A stretch of DNA of 64,000 nucleotides from an uncultured Dechloromonas sp. (GCF_945957265.1 NZ_CAMFKO010000011.1:1-64000), one strand, 5' to 3'; counted from the first letter of the stretch, positions 18,948 to 29,408 are shown. Numbers and translations are program-made. Notes: a model not told the origin generated them from the sequence alone.

Positions 18948-21290
18948 CTAGCGCACGCTGATGCTGGCCCGGTCGAAGCGCCCGTGCTCGTCCATCACCG
19001 TGATGTCGACACGGCCCGTTTCGCTCAGCCGATGGATGAACGGCAGGCTGGCCGGGCGGTGCGCAAGCAGCCTGCCGTTGAGCAGCCAGTACACCTGTCC
19101 GCGCTGGCCGCGCACCTCCAGGCGGATGACCGGCTCCTGGTCGGCGCGCAGGCGCCTGATGACTTCGCCGTCGGTGACGCCCGAAATACGCAGCCCGGCC
19201 TCCGGCTCCGCCTGCTGGCGGCATCCCGCATCCCAGGCCGGCGGCAGCGCCTTGCGGCGCAGGTCCGCCCCCAGCCAGGGCTCGAGCGCCGCCGGCCAGC
19301 GCGCTGCATCGACCTCGCGGCGCGGCCGGTCGCTGCACGCCGGGGTCACGCGCAAGCCGCTCGCCGCATCGACCTGGTAGCGGTAACGCATCTCGCCGCT
19401 GCGCAGGCGATCCGGGAAGGTCGGCGGCGCCGTGTCGTTGAGCAGCCAGGCCAGCGCCTGCCGGTGGCACAGCCCTTCCTCCGCCGAATCGTAGCGCCCG
19501 CCCAGCGGCCAGCACACTTTCCGCTGGCCGACCGACGGCGGCGGCGTGCGGGTGACCGCCGGCTGCTGGTCGAGGGCGCTGAAGATATCGACCAGCAGCG
19601 GCGCCGCGATGTTGGCGCCGAAGAAACCGGGATTCGGCGTGCCATCCGGCCGGCCGACCCAGACGCCGACCGTCAGCCGGTCGGAAACGCCGACCGCCCA
19701 GGCATCGCGAAAGCCGAAGCTGGTGCCGGTCTTCCACGCGATGCCGCGCCGGATGCCGCTGCCGGCCTCGACCGCCCGGCCGACCGGGCCGCCGGATTCG
19801 AGAATGTCGCGAATGATGAAGGCGGCGCCGGCGGAGAGCATGCGCTGCTCGACCCGGGGCGCCTCCGGCGTATAGCGCGGCTTGCCGGCCATGCCCTGGC
19901 GGGCGAAGGCGGTGTAGGCGCCGACCAGCTGTTCCAGCGAGGTGCCGGCGCCGCCGAGGATGACCGACAGGTTGGGCGACTCGCCCTTCGGGAAATCGAG
20001 CTTCAGCCCGCCGCGGCGCAGCGCCGCGACGAAACGGTTGGGATCGAGGCGTTCGAGCACCTCGACGGCCGGCACGTTGAGCGACTTGACCAGCGCCTCG
20101 GAAACGCTGACCGGGCCGTGGAAGCTTTGCTGGAAGTTGCCCGGCTGGTAGCCGCCGAAGGACTGCGGCACGTCGCCGAGCAGCGATTCGGAATGGATCA
20201 GGCCTTCATCCAGCGCCAGGCCGTAGAGGAAGGGCTTGAGCGTCGAACCCGGCGACCGCGAGGCACGCACCATGTCGACGTGGGCGAAGCGGTCGGCATC
20301 GGCGAAATCGGCCGAACCGGCGTAGGCGCGGACCTCCAGCGTCTCGTTGTCGACCACCAGCGCCGCCATCGAGACGCGCGGCGGCAAGGCGCCGAGGCGA
20401 TGCGCCAGCAACAGCTCGACCCTCTGCTGCGCCTGGGCGTCGATGGTCGTGTCGAGTCGCTGGCAGCCGGCCGCCTCCTTGCGCAAACGCTCGGCGAGCA
20501 GGGGCGCCAGCAGCGGATCGCGTACCGTCTGGGCGACCACCGGCTCCTGCAGCGCATCCCGGATATCGGCCTCGGACCATGTGCCGGCCATGCGTTGCAG
20601 CACCTTGTCCCGGGCCAAACGGGCGCGCTCGGACTGGCGGTCTGGGCGCAAGCGTGACGGCGCCTGCGGCAGCACGGTGAGCAGCGCGGCATCGGCATGG
20701 CTCAGCAGCCGGGCCGGCTTGCCGAGATAGGCGCGGCTGGCGGCTTCGACGCCCTCGAGGACGCCGCCCATCGGCGCGTAATTGACGTAGATGCCGAGGA
20801 TTTCGTCCTTGCTGTAATGGGCTTCCAGCTGCAGGGCGCGCAGGATCTGCCCGAGCTTGCCCGGCACGGTCTTGGGCATGGGTTCGAGGATGCGCGCCAC
20901 CTGCATGGTCAGCGTCGAGCCGCCGGAAACGACATGGCCGTGGCGCGCCCATTGCCATGCCGCGCGGGCCAGGGCCAGCGGATTGACGCCGGGATGCCAG
21001 TGGAACCAGCGGTCCTCATAGCCTTCCAGCGCCTCGAGATAGCGCGGCGACACCTCGGCCAGCGTCACCGGATGCCGCCAGACGTGGTCGCGGTCGGGAA
21101 AGGCGCGCAGCGGCGTGCCGTCGCGGGCGACGATGAGCAGCGCATTCGGCGCATCGCGGCCGGGCACCCGGGGCGGGAAGGCGCGGTCGAGCACCAGCAG
21201 CAAGACCAGCACGGCAAGGACGAGCCACACCCGGCGCGGCAGGCGTTGCAGCCTGCCGCGCCAGAATGCGAAGCCCCCCTCGCCCGTCAC
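18948..21290 (-). CDS. pbpC: Penicillin-binding protein 1C
   Basis: A bifunctional class A PBP of 780 residues. One N-terminal membrane anchor (about residues 18-36) is followed by a GT51 glycosyltransferase domain with EDRWFHWHPG and GGSTLTMQVAR, and a transpeptidase with SPGSTLKP (SxxK), KSLNVPA (SxN) and WKTGTSFGFRDAW (KTG). A C-terminal BiPBP_C domain follows. It starts 7 bp after the alpha-2-macroglobulin stop. PbpC and bacterial alpha-2-macroglobulins are a well-known pair, thought to defend and repair the envelope after protease attack. Confidence 0.95.
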   Translation of the reverse strand: MTGEGGFAFWRGRLQRLPRRVWLVLAVLVLLLVLDRAFPPRVPGRDAPNALLIVARDGTPLRAFPDRDHVWRHPVTLAEVSPRYLEALEGYEDRWFHWHPGVNPLALARAAWQWARHGHVVSGGSTLTMQVARILEPMPKTVPGKLGQILRALQLEAHYSKDEILGIYVNYAPMGGVLEGVEAASRAYLGKPARLLSHADAALLTVLPQAPSRLRPDRQSERARLARDKVLQRMAGTWSEADIRDALQEPVVAQTVRDPLLAPLLAERLRKEAAGCQRLDTTIDAQAQQRVELLLAHRLGALPPRVSMAALVVDNETLEVRAYAGSADFADADRFAHVDMVRASRSPGSTLKPFLYGLALDEGLIHSESLLGDVPQSFGGYQPGNFQQSFHGPVSVSEALVKSLNVPAVEVLERLDPNRFVAALRRGGLKLDFPKGESPNLSVILGGAGTSLEQLVGAYTAFARQGMAGKPRYTPEAPRVEQRMLSAGAAFIIRDILESGGPVGRAVEAGSGIRRGIAWKTGTSFGFRDAWAVGVSDRLTVGVWVGRPDGTPNPGFFGANIAAPLLVDIFSALDQQPAVTRTPPPSVGQRKVCWPLGGRYDSAEEGLCHRQALAWLLNDTAPPTFPDRLRSGEMRYRYQVDAASGLRVTPACSDRPRREVDAARWPAALEPWLGADLRRKALPPAWDAGCRQQAEPEAGLRISGVTDGEVIRRLRADQEPVIRLEVRGQRGQVYWLLNGRLLAHRPASLPFIHRLSETGRVDITVMDEHGRFDRASISVR

Positions 21291-21297
21291 GCCACGC

Positions 21298-24200
21298 TCA
21301 GGGCTTGGCGGCCGGCGTGCCCGAGGCCGCCTTCTCCCGGCCGTCGGTGACGGTCAGCGTCGCCTCGCCGGTGGCCAGGCCATAGACGTCCGGACGGTAC
21401 ATATCCTCGGCGTAGACCGGCGGAAAGACGAACCTGCCCGGCGTCACCACGCGCGCCCGGTAGAACAGGCTCAGCTTGCCCTGCAGGCGGGCGGCGACGA
21501 CGAAACGGTCGTCGCGGAACTCGACATGCTGAATGCGCGGGTCCTGCATCGCCTCGGCCGGATTGACCCGGTCGATGGTCGTGCTGGCGATGCCCTCGCC
21601 CTGCGCGATGTTGAGGTTCTCGATTTCCAGCCCGGCCGGGATCTTGTCGACGACCATGCCGGTATTCACCCAGCTCCGCGGATTGACGTTGATGCGCACG
21701 ATCACCGATTCGCCGACGCGCAGCGCCCGCGGCCGCAGCGGTTTGCCGTCGGCCTCGAACAGGTCGCGCGACAGGGCGATGGCGTCGTCGCGGTTGGCCG
21801 GCATCTTCGCCGGGTGGCCGCTCAGGCTGAGCTGCAGGTAGAGCTTGTCCTTGTGCGTGTTCTTGAGGCGCACGCCGCCCTGCAGTGCTGACGCCGTCAG
21901 CGGGTAGACCAGGTTGCCCGAGGCGGTGACGCTTTCCGGCTTGTCCTTGCCGGCGAACTCGGCGCTCCAAGTTGTTTCACCCCCCGTCTTGCCAGCGAAA
22001 TTGCGGCCGAGCAGGAACAGCGCAAGTTTTTCCTGCGTGCTGGTGTAGCGATTCTTGCCCAGCTCCGCGGCGGCGATGGCGACCAGATTGTCCTTGCCCT
22101 CGACCTTGAGCTTGTGGCGTTCGAGCAGCGCATACGACAGCGCCGCATCGCGCAGCGGGCTGCCGTAGTCGCCCCACCAGTAGCCGGCGTCGCGGCTCTT
22201 CTTGACGCCTTCGGCCAGCGCCGTCTGGGCGCGGGTTTCGTCGCCCATCAGCTTGAGTGCCAGGCCGAGATGGACCAGGGCCAGCCCCGAATGCGCCTGC
22301 TCGCGCAGCTCGAACATCTGGCGCAGCGTGGACAGCGGCGCCTTCGATTCGCGGGCCAGCACGTAGCCGCCGTAGGCCAGCACGCCGAAGCGGCCGGAAC
22401 CGGCGTAGCGGTAGTCCTGCCAGCCGTTGTCGCGATAGACCACCTTGCCGCTCGGCAGTCCGGCGGCGCCTTCCTGCAGGTTCTTGAGCAGGAATTCCAT
22501 GGCGTTCCTGTGCATCGCCTCCGGCACGTCGAAGCCCTGTTCGCGGGCATCGAGCAGGAAGTTGCCGACATAGGCCGACAGCCAGTACTGGTACTCGGAG
22601 ACGTTGCCCCACAGGCTGAAGCCGCCGTTCGGCGCCTGCATCGCGCCGAGGCGGGCAATCGCCTTGCCCAGCATGTCGGCCCGCTGCTCGCGGCTGTAGG
22701 CCTTGAGGCCGAACAGCCTGGCGCCCTCCTCGTCGACCAGCACGTGCGGGTAGGCCGTCGACGTGGTCTGCTCGGCGCAGCCGTAGGGGTAGGTCAGCAA
22801 GCCCTGGATGGCGCCGCGCACGTCGATCGGCGCCTTGTCGGAAATCACCAGGTGCGACTGCACGGTGCTCCTGATGAAACCGCCCAGCTCGGCTTCCTTG
22901 ATGTCGACGCTTTCGCCCGGCCCGACCGCCAGCAGTTTCATGACCTGCTGTTGGGGCGTCGCCGCCTGGACCTGCAGGCCGAAGCTGCGCTCCAGCTTGA
23001 GGCCGCCGGTGCCGCTCACCGCCACGCGCACATCGGTCAGACCGAAGGCGCTGCCCGCCTCGACGGCGAAGCGCAGGGTCTGCTTCTGCTGGTCCTTGAG
23101 TTCCAGTTCGCGTTCGGCGTTCGCCACCTTCAGTCCGTCGCCGTTGATGACGCGGACCTTGAGCTTCTGCGCTTCGCCCGACAGGTTGTGCAGGTCGAGC
23201 GCGACGGTGGCGTTGTCGCCGACGGTCAGGAAGCGCGGCGTCATCAGCTCGGCGACCAGCGGCGCGGCGACCACGGTTTCCGCCTCGGCATTGCCGAACC
23301 TGTCGGGCGCGGCAACCACAGCCATCAGGCGCAGCGTGCCGTTGAAGTCGGGCACGTCGAGCGCCACCTCTGCCTCGCCCTGGGCGTTGAGTTCGACCGG
23401 GCCGGAGAACAGGTCGACCAGCCGGACCTTCTTGGGCAGGCTCTTGGTCGCCTTGGGCGCGGCGTCGCCGCCGAACTTCAGCTTGCCCTTCTGGCCGGCC
23501 ATCTTCTCGATCAGTCGGCCATAGACGTCGTACTGGTCGGCGCCGTAGCGTTGCTTGCCGAAGAAATGGCCATGCGCATCGGGCGTTGCGTAGCGGGTGA
23601 TGTTGAGGATGCCGACATCGACCGCCGACAGCGTCACCATCGCCTTCTGGCCTGCCGCCGCCGGCACCTTGACCTTCACCTTCAGCTTGCTTTCCGGCAG
23701 CATTTTCTTCGGTGCCTCCAGCGTGACCGCCAACTTGCGGTCGCCGCGCTCGAGCGGCAGATGGGCCAGGCCCAGGGCACGGGCCGGGGTAACCTTTTCG
23801 CCGCTGTTGCCGGGGCGCAGCACGGCCACCGACACGTAGAGATCGTGGCGCTTCCAGTCCTTGTCCACCGGAATGTCGAGCGTCGTGCCATCGGCCGGCA
23901 CCGCGACGCGCTTCAGCCACAGGGTCCTGTCGCCCTCGACGGTGACCAGCGCCTCGCCGGCATGCGGCGGGGTGATGGTCAGCTTCGCGGTCTCGCCGTC
24001 CTTGTAGGCCGGCTTGTCGAACTTCAGCGCGACACGGTCCGGACGCACGCCCTGGGTTTCGTCGCCGCGCGCGCTCCAGCCGGCGTAGAAGCGGTATTTG
24101 GTGAGCTGCCGGGTTTCCGGATCGGTGATTTCCAGCCGGTAGCGGCCGTACTTGACCGGCAGGCCGAGCTTGCCGCGTCCGCCGTCGGCGATGCTGACGC

Positions 24201-26436
24201 TGCCGGTATCGACCAGTTCGTCGGTCTCGGTGAAGCCGCTGTGCCAGCCGCGCTGGTCGTCGAAACGCCAGTAGTAGTCGCGGTTCTCGCGGAACAGGCG
24301 GACCGGCAGCGCCTTGCCGGCGAACAGCTTGCCGTCGGCGTTGGCACGGATGACCTCGAACTGCGCGACGCTGCCTTCGCGGGCATAGTCGCCGGCGAAC
24401 AGCGGACGGACGCCGACCAGCACCGGCGCCGGCCAGATGACGCGTTCGAAATTGCGCACCACCGGGCGACCGCCGGTTTCCAGCAGGCTCAGCGTGGCAC
24501 GAACGGTATAGGGCGAGCGCTTGCCGTTGGCCGGCGACAGGTCGACGTCGAGACTCAGGTCGCCGTTCTCGTCGAGGACGTTCTGTTCCAGCTCGACGCG
24601 CTCGCGCTGGCTGTCCTCGTTGGTGTCGCCGAACTCGAAGCCCGGCAGTTTCTGGGCGAGCGGATTCTTCTGCCGTTCGAACACGGCAACGCCGAGCAAT
24701 TGGTTGCCGGCGGCCGGCGCGCCGTAGAGATAGGCGCCCTTGACCGCGACGCTCAGGCTGTCGTCGGGCGACACCGTGGCCTGCTTGCTCGTCAGGTCGA
24801 GCTTCATGCGCTCGGGCATGAACTCCTCGACGCCGAAGCGGTAGCTGGTCGTCGCCAGCTTGTCGGCCGGGTCGGCGCGCAGTTCCAGCGTCCAGAAGCC
24901 GGTCGGCGCATCGACCGGCAGCTCGATGCGGCTCTGGTAGTAGCCGCCCAGTCTGGCGTCGGGCTGCCAGGTGGCGGTGAACTGGCTCTTGCCGTCGGGG
25001 CGGCGCAGGATGGCCTGGATCGGCTGCGGCGCGACCGGCCGGCCGTCGGCGTCGCGGGCCAGCACCGAGAGATCGAACTGCTCGCCCGGCCGATAGAGGT
25101 TGCGGCCGGAGTAGGCGAACAGGCGCACCGGACGGCCCGGCAGGCCGGCGACATCGTATTCGGAGAGGTCGAGCGCCGGCTCCTTGAGGGTGATCATCGA
25201 GATCTGCTGCCCCTGGCGGGCGACGACGACCCTGGCGCCGGCCGGGCGTTCGGCAAAGGCGGCACGGCCGTTGCCGTCGGTTTCGGCGCGGGCGACGACC
25301 TTGGCGTTTTCGTCCATCCACGCCACTTCGATGCCGGATACCGCCTTACCCGTGGTCAGCGAGCTGACGTAGGCATCCGCCCCCTTGGCGAACAGCCGGG
25401 TGGCGAGGCCGAGGTCGCTGACGTAGAAATAGGTGACCTGGTAGTCATGGCGGAAGCGGTTGGGCAGGCTCATCACCGCGATGTAGATGCCGGGCTCGCG
25501 CAGCTCCTTGATTTCCTCGACCGGAATGAAGGTCACGTTGCGCTTGTTGGGCTTCTGCTCGGTCAGGAAGCGCCCGACGAAAACGCTGTCGGTGAGCTTG
25601 TGCATGGCGTCGAGCGACCAGTTGCTGATCGCCCCCTTGAGGTCGGTGGCACGCCAGTCGGTGTCCTCGTCGTAGGCAAAACCATCCTCGTCGTTCTGGC
25701 GGCGGTTGGGCGCCTTGCGCGGGCCGCTGATCACCTTGTCGAGGAAGCGCGGCAGCTGGTCCGGCTTGACGCGCAGGAACTGGATGTCGACTTCCGGCAC
25801 GTTGACCGTCATCACCGGCAGCCCGCCGTTCTGTTTGGCCGGCAGGACCATGCCGCGGCTCGGGAAATAGTAGGCCGGCGAAACCGTGGCGGTGAGGATC
25901 GAATAGCGCCCCTCGGCCGCCAGTTTCTCGCCCGAAGCGGCCGGCAGGCCGGCCGCGACGCGGATCACGTAGCGCGTCTGCGGCTTGATGTGCGGAAAGT
26001 AGAGGAGGCGCGGGTTGTCGCCGACGACCCAGGCGCCCTTGACCAGCTTGCCGCCGTCGGTCCTGACGTCCTCGTCCTTGGTGCTGACCTGCGGATTGGC
26101 GATGCCCGGCGCCTGCTCGTCGTCGAACCCGCCCTCCTCGTCGTCATTGCGAGCCGCCCTGACGCCATCGGCTGCACGCGGCGGCATTTCGAAGACCTGG
26201 ATCGTGTCGTCGTAGCTGCCCCGGGCGCTCATCGGATGGGTAAAACTCAAGGCCAGCGCCGGTGCGCCTTCGAAGTCGCGATTGGCGACGTCGGCGATCT
26301 CGAAGGGACCGGCATCGCCGCCTGCGCCACCGTCGGTCGCCGGAACGTAATAATGGAGAAGCCCCGCAATGGCCGCGCCAACGGCGATCAGCAGGGCCAG
26401 GACCCGAATATTCAGCCGCCCGGAAAACAAGGACAT
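21298..26436 (-). CDS. Bacterial alpha-2-macroglobulin with thioester motif (YfhM-like)
   Basis: A giant periplasmic protease trap of 1712 residues. An uncleaved-looking N-terminal hydrophobic segment (about residues 9-27, no lipobox Cys) probably anchors it in the inner membrane, unlike the lipoprotein form in E. coli. MG and bait-region domains fill the first two thirds. The thioester signature GCAEQTT lies near residue 1215 and is followed by the alpha/alpha-toroid thioester domain and a receptor-like C-terminus. Intact Cys and Gln argue for covalent trapping. It is in an operon with pbpC, its usual partner. The interval 26437-26554 before it holds no gene. Confidence 0.93.
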   Translation of the reverse strand: MSLFSGRLNIRVLALLIAVGAAIAGLLHYYVPATDGGAGGDAGPFEIADVANRDFEGAPALALSFTHPMSARGSYDDTIQVFEMPPRAADGVRAARNDDEEGGFDDEQAPGIANPQVSTKDEDVRTDGGKLVKGAWVVGDNPRLLYFPHIKPQTRYVIRVAAGLPAASGEKLAAEGRYSILTATVSPAYYFPSRGMVLPAKQNGGLPVMTVNVPEVDIQFLRVKPDQLPRFLDKVISGPRKAPNRRQNDEDGFAYDEDTDWRATDLKGAISNWSLDAMHKLTDSVFVGRFLTEQKPNKRNVTFIPVEEIKELREPGIYIAVMSLPNRFRHDYQVTYFYVSDLGLATRLFAKGADAYVSSLTTGKAVSGIEVAWMDENAKVVARAETDGNGRAAFAERPAGARVVVARQGQQISMITLKEPALDLSEYDVAGLPGRPVRLFAYSGRNLYRPGEQFDLSVLARDADGRPVAPQPIQAILRRPDGKSQFTATWQPDARLGGYYQSRIELPVDAPTGFWTLELRADPADKLATTSYRFGVEEFMPERMKLDLTSKQATVSPDDSLSVAVKGAYLYGAPAAGNQLLGVAVFERQKNPLAQKLPGFEFGDTNEDSQRERVELEQNVLDENGDLSLDVDLSPANGKRSPYTVRATLSLLETGGRPVVRNFERVIWPAPVLVGVRPLFAGDYAREGSVAQFEVIRANADGKLFAGKALPVRLFRENRDYYWRFDDQRGWHSGFTETDELVDTGSVSIADGGRGKLGLPVKYGRYRLEITDPETRQLTKYRFYAGWSARGDETQGVRPDRVALKFDKPAYKDGETAKLTITPPHAGEALVTVEGDRTLWLKRVAVPADGTTLDIPVDKDWKRHDLYVSVAVLRPGNSGEKVTPARALGLAHLPLERGDRKLAVTLEAPKKMLPESKLKVKVKVPAAAGQKAMVTLSAVDVGILNITRYATPDAHGHFFGKQRYGADQYDVYGRLIEKMAGQKGKLKFGGDAAPKATKSLPKKVRLVDLFSGPVELNAQGEAEVALDVPDFNGTLRLMAVVAAPDRFGNAEAETVVAAPLVAELMTPRFLTVGDNATVALDLHNLSGEAQKLKVRVINGDGLKVANAERELELKDQQKQTLRFAVEAGSAFGLTDVRVAVSGTGGLKLERSFGLQVQAATPQQQVMKLLAVGPGESVDIKEAELGGFIRSTVQSHLVISDKAPIDVRGAIQGLLTYPYGCAEQTTSTAYPHVLVDEEGARLFGLKAYSREQRADMLGKAIARLGAMQAPNGGFSLWGNVSEYQYWLSAYVGNFLLDAREQGFDVPEAMHRNAMEFLLKNLQEGAAGLPSGKVVYRDNGWQDYRYAGSGRFGVLAYGGYVLARESKAPLSTLRQMFELREQAHSGLALVHLGLALKLMGDETRAQTALAEGVKKSRDAGYWWGDYGSPLRDAALSYALLERHKLKVEGKDNLVAIAAAELGKNRYTSTQEKLALFLLGRNFAGKTGGETTWSAEFAGKDKPESVTASGNLVYPLTASALQGGVRLKNTHKDKLYLQLSLSGHPAKMPANRDDAIALSRDLFEADGKPLRPRALRVGESVIVRINVNPRSWVNTGMVVDKIPAGLEIENLNIAQGEGIASTTIDRVNPAEAMQDPRIQHVEFRDDRFVVAARLQGKLSLFYRARVVTPGRFVFPPVYAEDMYRPDVYGLATGEATLTVTDGREKAASGTPAAKP

Positions 26437-26554
26437 CGACGCCCCCTCAGAATGTTTGACAATGAACCGCCGGGCGCGAACCCGGGCGGCGAATTATGAC
26501 ATTTATCTGGAGTAGGCAGCGACCGCGGCGGATCGCCGGACGGCGACGAAAGGA

Positions 26555-27256
26555 CTAAACCTTGGCCAGTTCGCCGCGCAGGGCGCCGATGATCGAGTCG
26601 TAGCGGTGCGCGTCGCTGTCCTTGCCGGCACCATAGACGGCCGAGCCGGCGACGAAGGCATCGACCCCGGCGCGGGCGATCTCGGCGATGTTGCCGACAT
26701 TCACGCCGCCGTCGATCTCCAGCCGGATGCGCCGGCCGCTTTCGCGTTCGTAGGCATCGAGCTTGGCACGGGCCTGCCTCGCCTTGGCCAGCGTGCCGGG
26801 AATGAACTTCTGGCCGCCGAAGCCGGGGTTCACGCTCATCAGCAGGATGACGTCGAGCTTGTCCATGACGTAGTCCATGTGGTCGAGCGGCGTCGCCGGG
26901 TTGAAGACCAGGCCGGCCTGGCAGCCGCCTTCGCGGATCAGCGACAGGCTGCGGTCGATGTGGTGCGAGGCTTCCGGGTGGAAGGTGATGATGTTGGCCC
27001 CGCCTTTCACGAAATCGGGGATGATGCGGTCCACCGGCTTGACCATCAGGTGCACGTCGATCGGCGCCGTGGTGCACGGCCGGATCGCTTCGCAAACCAG
27101 CGGCCCGATGGTCAGGTTGGGAACATAATGGTTGTCCATCACGTCAAAGTGTATCCAGTCGGCCCCCGAGGCGATGACGTTGGCCACTTCTTCGCCCAGC
27201 TTGGCGAAATTGGCGGACAGAATGCTCGGTGCAATGACGTAATCTTTGGCTGACAT
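26555..27256 (-). CDS. rpe: Ribulose-phosphate 3-epimerase
   Basis: Interconverts ribulose 5-phosphate and xylulose 5-phosphate. It is a 233-residue TIM barrel with the diagnostic [12 protein letters not shown] start, [12 protein letters not shown] metal site, [15 protein letters not shown] and LEIDGGVN motifs. The ATG at 27256 has AGGGA seven bases upstream. It is divergent from apaG with only 36 bp between start codons. The closeness of rpe, gph and trpE on the same strand reflects a common betaproteobacterial order that is interrupted here. Confidence 0.96.
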   Translation of the reverse strand: MSAKDYVIAPSILSANFAKLGEEVANVIASGADWIHFDVMDNHYVPNLTIGPLVCEAIRPCTTAPIDVHLMVKPVDRIIPDFVKGGANIITFHPEASHHIDRSLSLIREGGCQAGLVFNPATPLDHMDYVMDKLDVILLMSVNPGFGGQKFIPGTLAKARQARAKLDAYERESGRRIRLEIDGGVNVGNIAEIARAGVDAFVAGSAVYGAGKDSDAHRYDSIIGALRGELAKV

Positions 27257-27292
27257 GATGTTTCCCTGAACAATAACGAACGAAATTATCCC

Positions 27293-27673
27293 ATGCCCGA
27301 CAACAAGTACCGAATCGAAGTCAGCCCCCTGCCGCAGTTCATTCCGGATCAGTCCGATCCGGACAATGACCGTTACATCTTTGCCTATACGATCACCATC
27401 AGAAACACCGGAGAAATGCCGGCCCAGCTGGTTTCCCGGCACTGGATCATCACCGATGCCCACAACGAGGTGCAGGAAGTGCGCGGCCTGGGCGTCGTCG
27501 GCAAGCAGCCGCTGCTGCAGCCCGGCGAGAGCTTTCAATACACCAGCGGCTCGTCCCTGACGACGCCGATCGGCACCATGAAGGGCAGCTACCAGATGGT
27601 GGCCGAGGACGGCACCCACTTCGAGGCGGAGATTCCCGAATTCGTGCTGGCCAGCCCGCGCGCCCTGCATTGA
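27293..27673 (+). CDS. apaG: ApaG protein
   Basis: A 126-residue single-domain fibronectin-III-like protein of the ApaG (DUF525) family, linked genetically to Co2+/Mg2+ efflux and Ap4A metabolism; the biochemical role is not settled. The conserved core [32 protein letters not shown] and [11 protein letters not shown] is complete. It is divergent from rpe and overlaps the following methyltransferase gene by four bases. Confidence 0.94.
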   Translation: MPDNKYRIEVSPLPQFIPDQSDPDNDRYIFAYTITIRNTGEMPAQLVSRHWIITDAHNEVQEVRGLGVVGKQPLLQPGESFQYTSGSSLTTPIGTMKGSYQMVAEDGTHFEAEIPEFVLASPRALH

Positions 27674-28263
27674 GCCTCAAGCACAGCTATACCCTGATCG
27701 CCCCGTTCTACGACGCGGCGATCGACCGGGTGACCCGCAGCGCCCGCCAGCGCAGCCTTTGCGCGCTGCCGGCCGAGGCGGGGCGCGTGCTGCTGGCCGG
27801 CATCGGCACCGGGCTCGACCTGCCCTACCTGCCCGGCGGTCACCGCTACGTCGGCCTCGACCTGACCGACGCCATGCTGCGCCGCGCCCTGCCGCGCGCC
27901 GTGGACGTCGACTTCGCAGCGGTGCAGGGCGACGCCCAGCGCCTGCCCTTCGCCGACGCCGCATTCGACAGCGCCGTACTGCACCTGATCCTGGCCGTCG
28001 TCCCGCAACCGGCCGACTGCCTGGCCGAGATTGCCCGCGTCGTGCGCCCCGGCGGCAGCATCCTGGTATTCGACAAGTTCCTGCGCCGCGGCCAGCCGGC
28101 GCTCATGCGGCGCCTGGTCAATCCGCTGATGCGCCGCGTCGCGACGCGGCTCGATGTCGTGTTCGAGGATTTGCTCGTCGCGGCGCCCGCGCTGGCGCTG
28201 GAGGACGACCAGGCCGCCCTAGCCGGCGGCTGGTTCCGGACGATCCGCCTGCGCCGACTCTGA
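27670..28263 (+). CDS. Class I SAM-dependent methyltransferase
   Basis: A 197-residue protein with the Rossmann SAM-binding motif [14 protein letters not shown] (about residues 41-54), an acidic strand end VGLDLT and a post-II segment [14 protein letters not shown], as in UbiE/Methyltransf_11 enzymes. Its start is a TTG within a TTGA overlap with the apaG stop, so it is coupled to apaG; no ATG is closer. Its last 45 bp overlap the tail of the convergent permease gene. The substrate is unknown. Confidence 0.8.
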   Translation: MSLKHSYTLIAPFYDAAIDRVTRSARQRSLCALPAEAGRVLLAGIGTGLDLPYLPGGHRYVGLDLTDAMLRRALPRAVDVDFAAVQGDAQRLPFADAAFDSAVLHLILAVVPQPADCLAEIARVVRPGGSILVFDKFLRRGQPALMRRLVNPLMRRVATRLDVVFEDLLVAAPALALEDDQAALAGGWFRTIRLRRL

Positions 28264-29358
28264 GGCGGGCGTTTCCGGCCCGGCCGCGACGGCCGGCGGC
28301 TGGTCCTTGCCGAGGGCATCCTCGATCCAGGCCAGCATCAGCGTATAGGTCACGGCCAGCACCACCGGGCCGACGAAAATGCCGATCAGGCCGAAACCCA
28401 GCATGCCGCCGATGACCCCGGCAAAGATCAGCAGCAGCGGCAGGTCGGCGCCGCGCTTGATCAGCATCGGGCGCAGGAAGTTGTCGAGGGTGCCGACGAC
28501 CAGGCTCCACACCAGCAGGAAGGTCGCCCAGCCGGTATCGCCCGTCCAAAACATCCAGCCGACGGCGGGCAGCAGCACCAGCATCGGGCCGATCTGGGCG
28601 ATGCACAGCATCAGCATCAGCGCCGACAGCAGCGAAGCGAAAGGCACGCCGGCGACGGCCAGCCCGATCCCGCCGAGTACGGTCTGCACGATGGCCGTCA
28701 CGCCGACGCCGAGGGCCACGCCGCGAATCGCCTGGCCGGCCAGGACGATCGAATTCTCGCCCCGCTCGCCGGCCAGCCGGCGACCGAAACGGCGCGCCAT
28801 GCGCGCCCCCGTTTCGCCGCCGGAATAGAAGATGGCCGAGATGGTGACGACGAGCAGGAACTGGATCAGCATGCCGCCCAAACCACCCACTTGAGTGAGC
28901 ACCCACTTGCCGGCATCGGCGGCATGGGGCGTTGCCTTGGCCACGACACCCGCCGCCCCGCCGGCCGCCAGCTGGCTCCACCCGGAGGCCAGGCGCTCGC
29001 CGACCAGCGGCAGGGCACCAACCCAGGCAGGCGGCGGCGGCAGGCCATTGGCCGCGACCGACTTGCCGGCCGCCGACAGCGCTGCGGAATGATCGAGAAT
29101 GGTATCCAGGGCCAGCCACAAGGGCAGCACGAGCAGGAGCAGCATGCCCAGGCTCATGATCAGCACGGCGATGCCGCGCCGCTTGCCCAGACGATCCTCC
29201 AGGCCGACAAACAAAGGCCAGGTGGCGACGACCAGCATCGCCGCCCACACCGCGGCGGCCAGGAATGGGCGCAATACCCACAGGCTGAGGCCGATCAGCC
29301 CGAGAATGCAGAGGATGGCCAGGGTATTCCTGGCCAGATCGCGGCGAATGTCGGTCAT
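28219..29358 (-). CDS. AI-2E family transporter (YdiK/PerM-like permease)
   Basis: A 379-residue inner-membrane protein with about seven to eight helices and the family segments FLRPMLIKRGADLPLLLIFAGVIGG and GLIGIFVGPVVLAV near the C-terminus. Members export diverse small molecules or ions; the substrate here is unknown. The ATG at 29358 has GGAG eight bases upstream. The hydrophilic, Ala/Pro/Glu-rich C-terminal tail overlaps the 3' end of the convergent methyltransferase gene by 45 bp. It lies 50 bp after argJ on the same strand. Confidence 0.86.
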   Translation of the reverse strand: MTDIRRDLARNTLAILCILGLIGLSLWVLRPFLAAAVWAAMLVVATWPLFVGLEDRLGKRRGIAVLIMSLGMLLLLVLPLWLALDTILDHSAALSAAGKSVAANGLPPPPAWVGALPLVGERLASGWSQLAAGGAAGVVAKATPHAADAGKWVLTQVGGLGGMLIQFLLVVTISAIFYSGGETGARMARRFGRRLAGERGENSIVLAGQAIRGVALGVGVTAIVQTVLGGIGLAVAGVPFASLLSALMLMLCIAQIGPMLVLLPAVGWMFWTGDTGWATFLLVWSLVVGTLDNFLRPMLIKRGADLPLLLIFAGVIGGMLGFGLIGIFVGPVVLAVTYTLMLAWIEDALGKDQPPAVAAGPETPASESAQADRPEPAAG

Positions 29359-29408
29359 CGGTTTAACTCCAGTCAGGCCGCCAGCCGGATCGCTCCGCGA
29401 CAGGCGGA

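Noticed and set aside
22114-26499. 1461-codon open frame antisense to the alpha-2-macroglobulin gene
   Set aside because: It is a GC-bias shadow of the real gene; the sequence is low in recognisable motifs while the opposite strand has a clear thioester protein.
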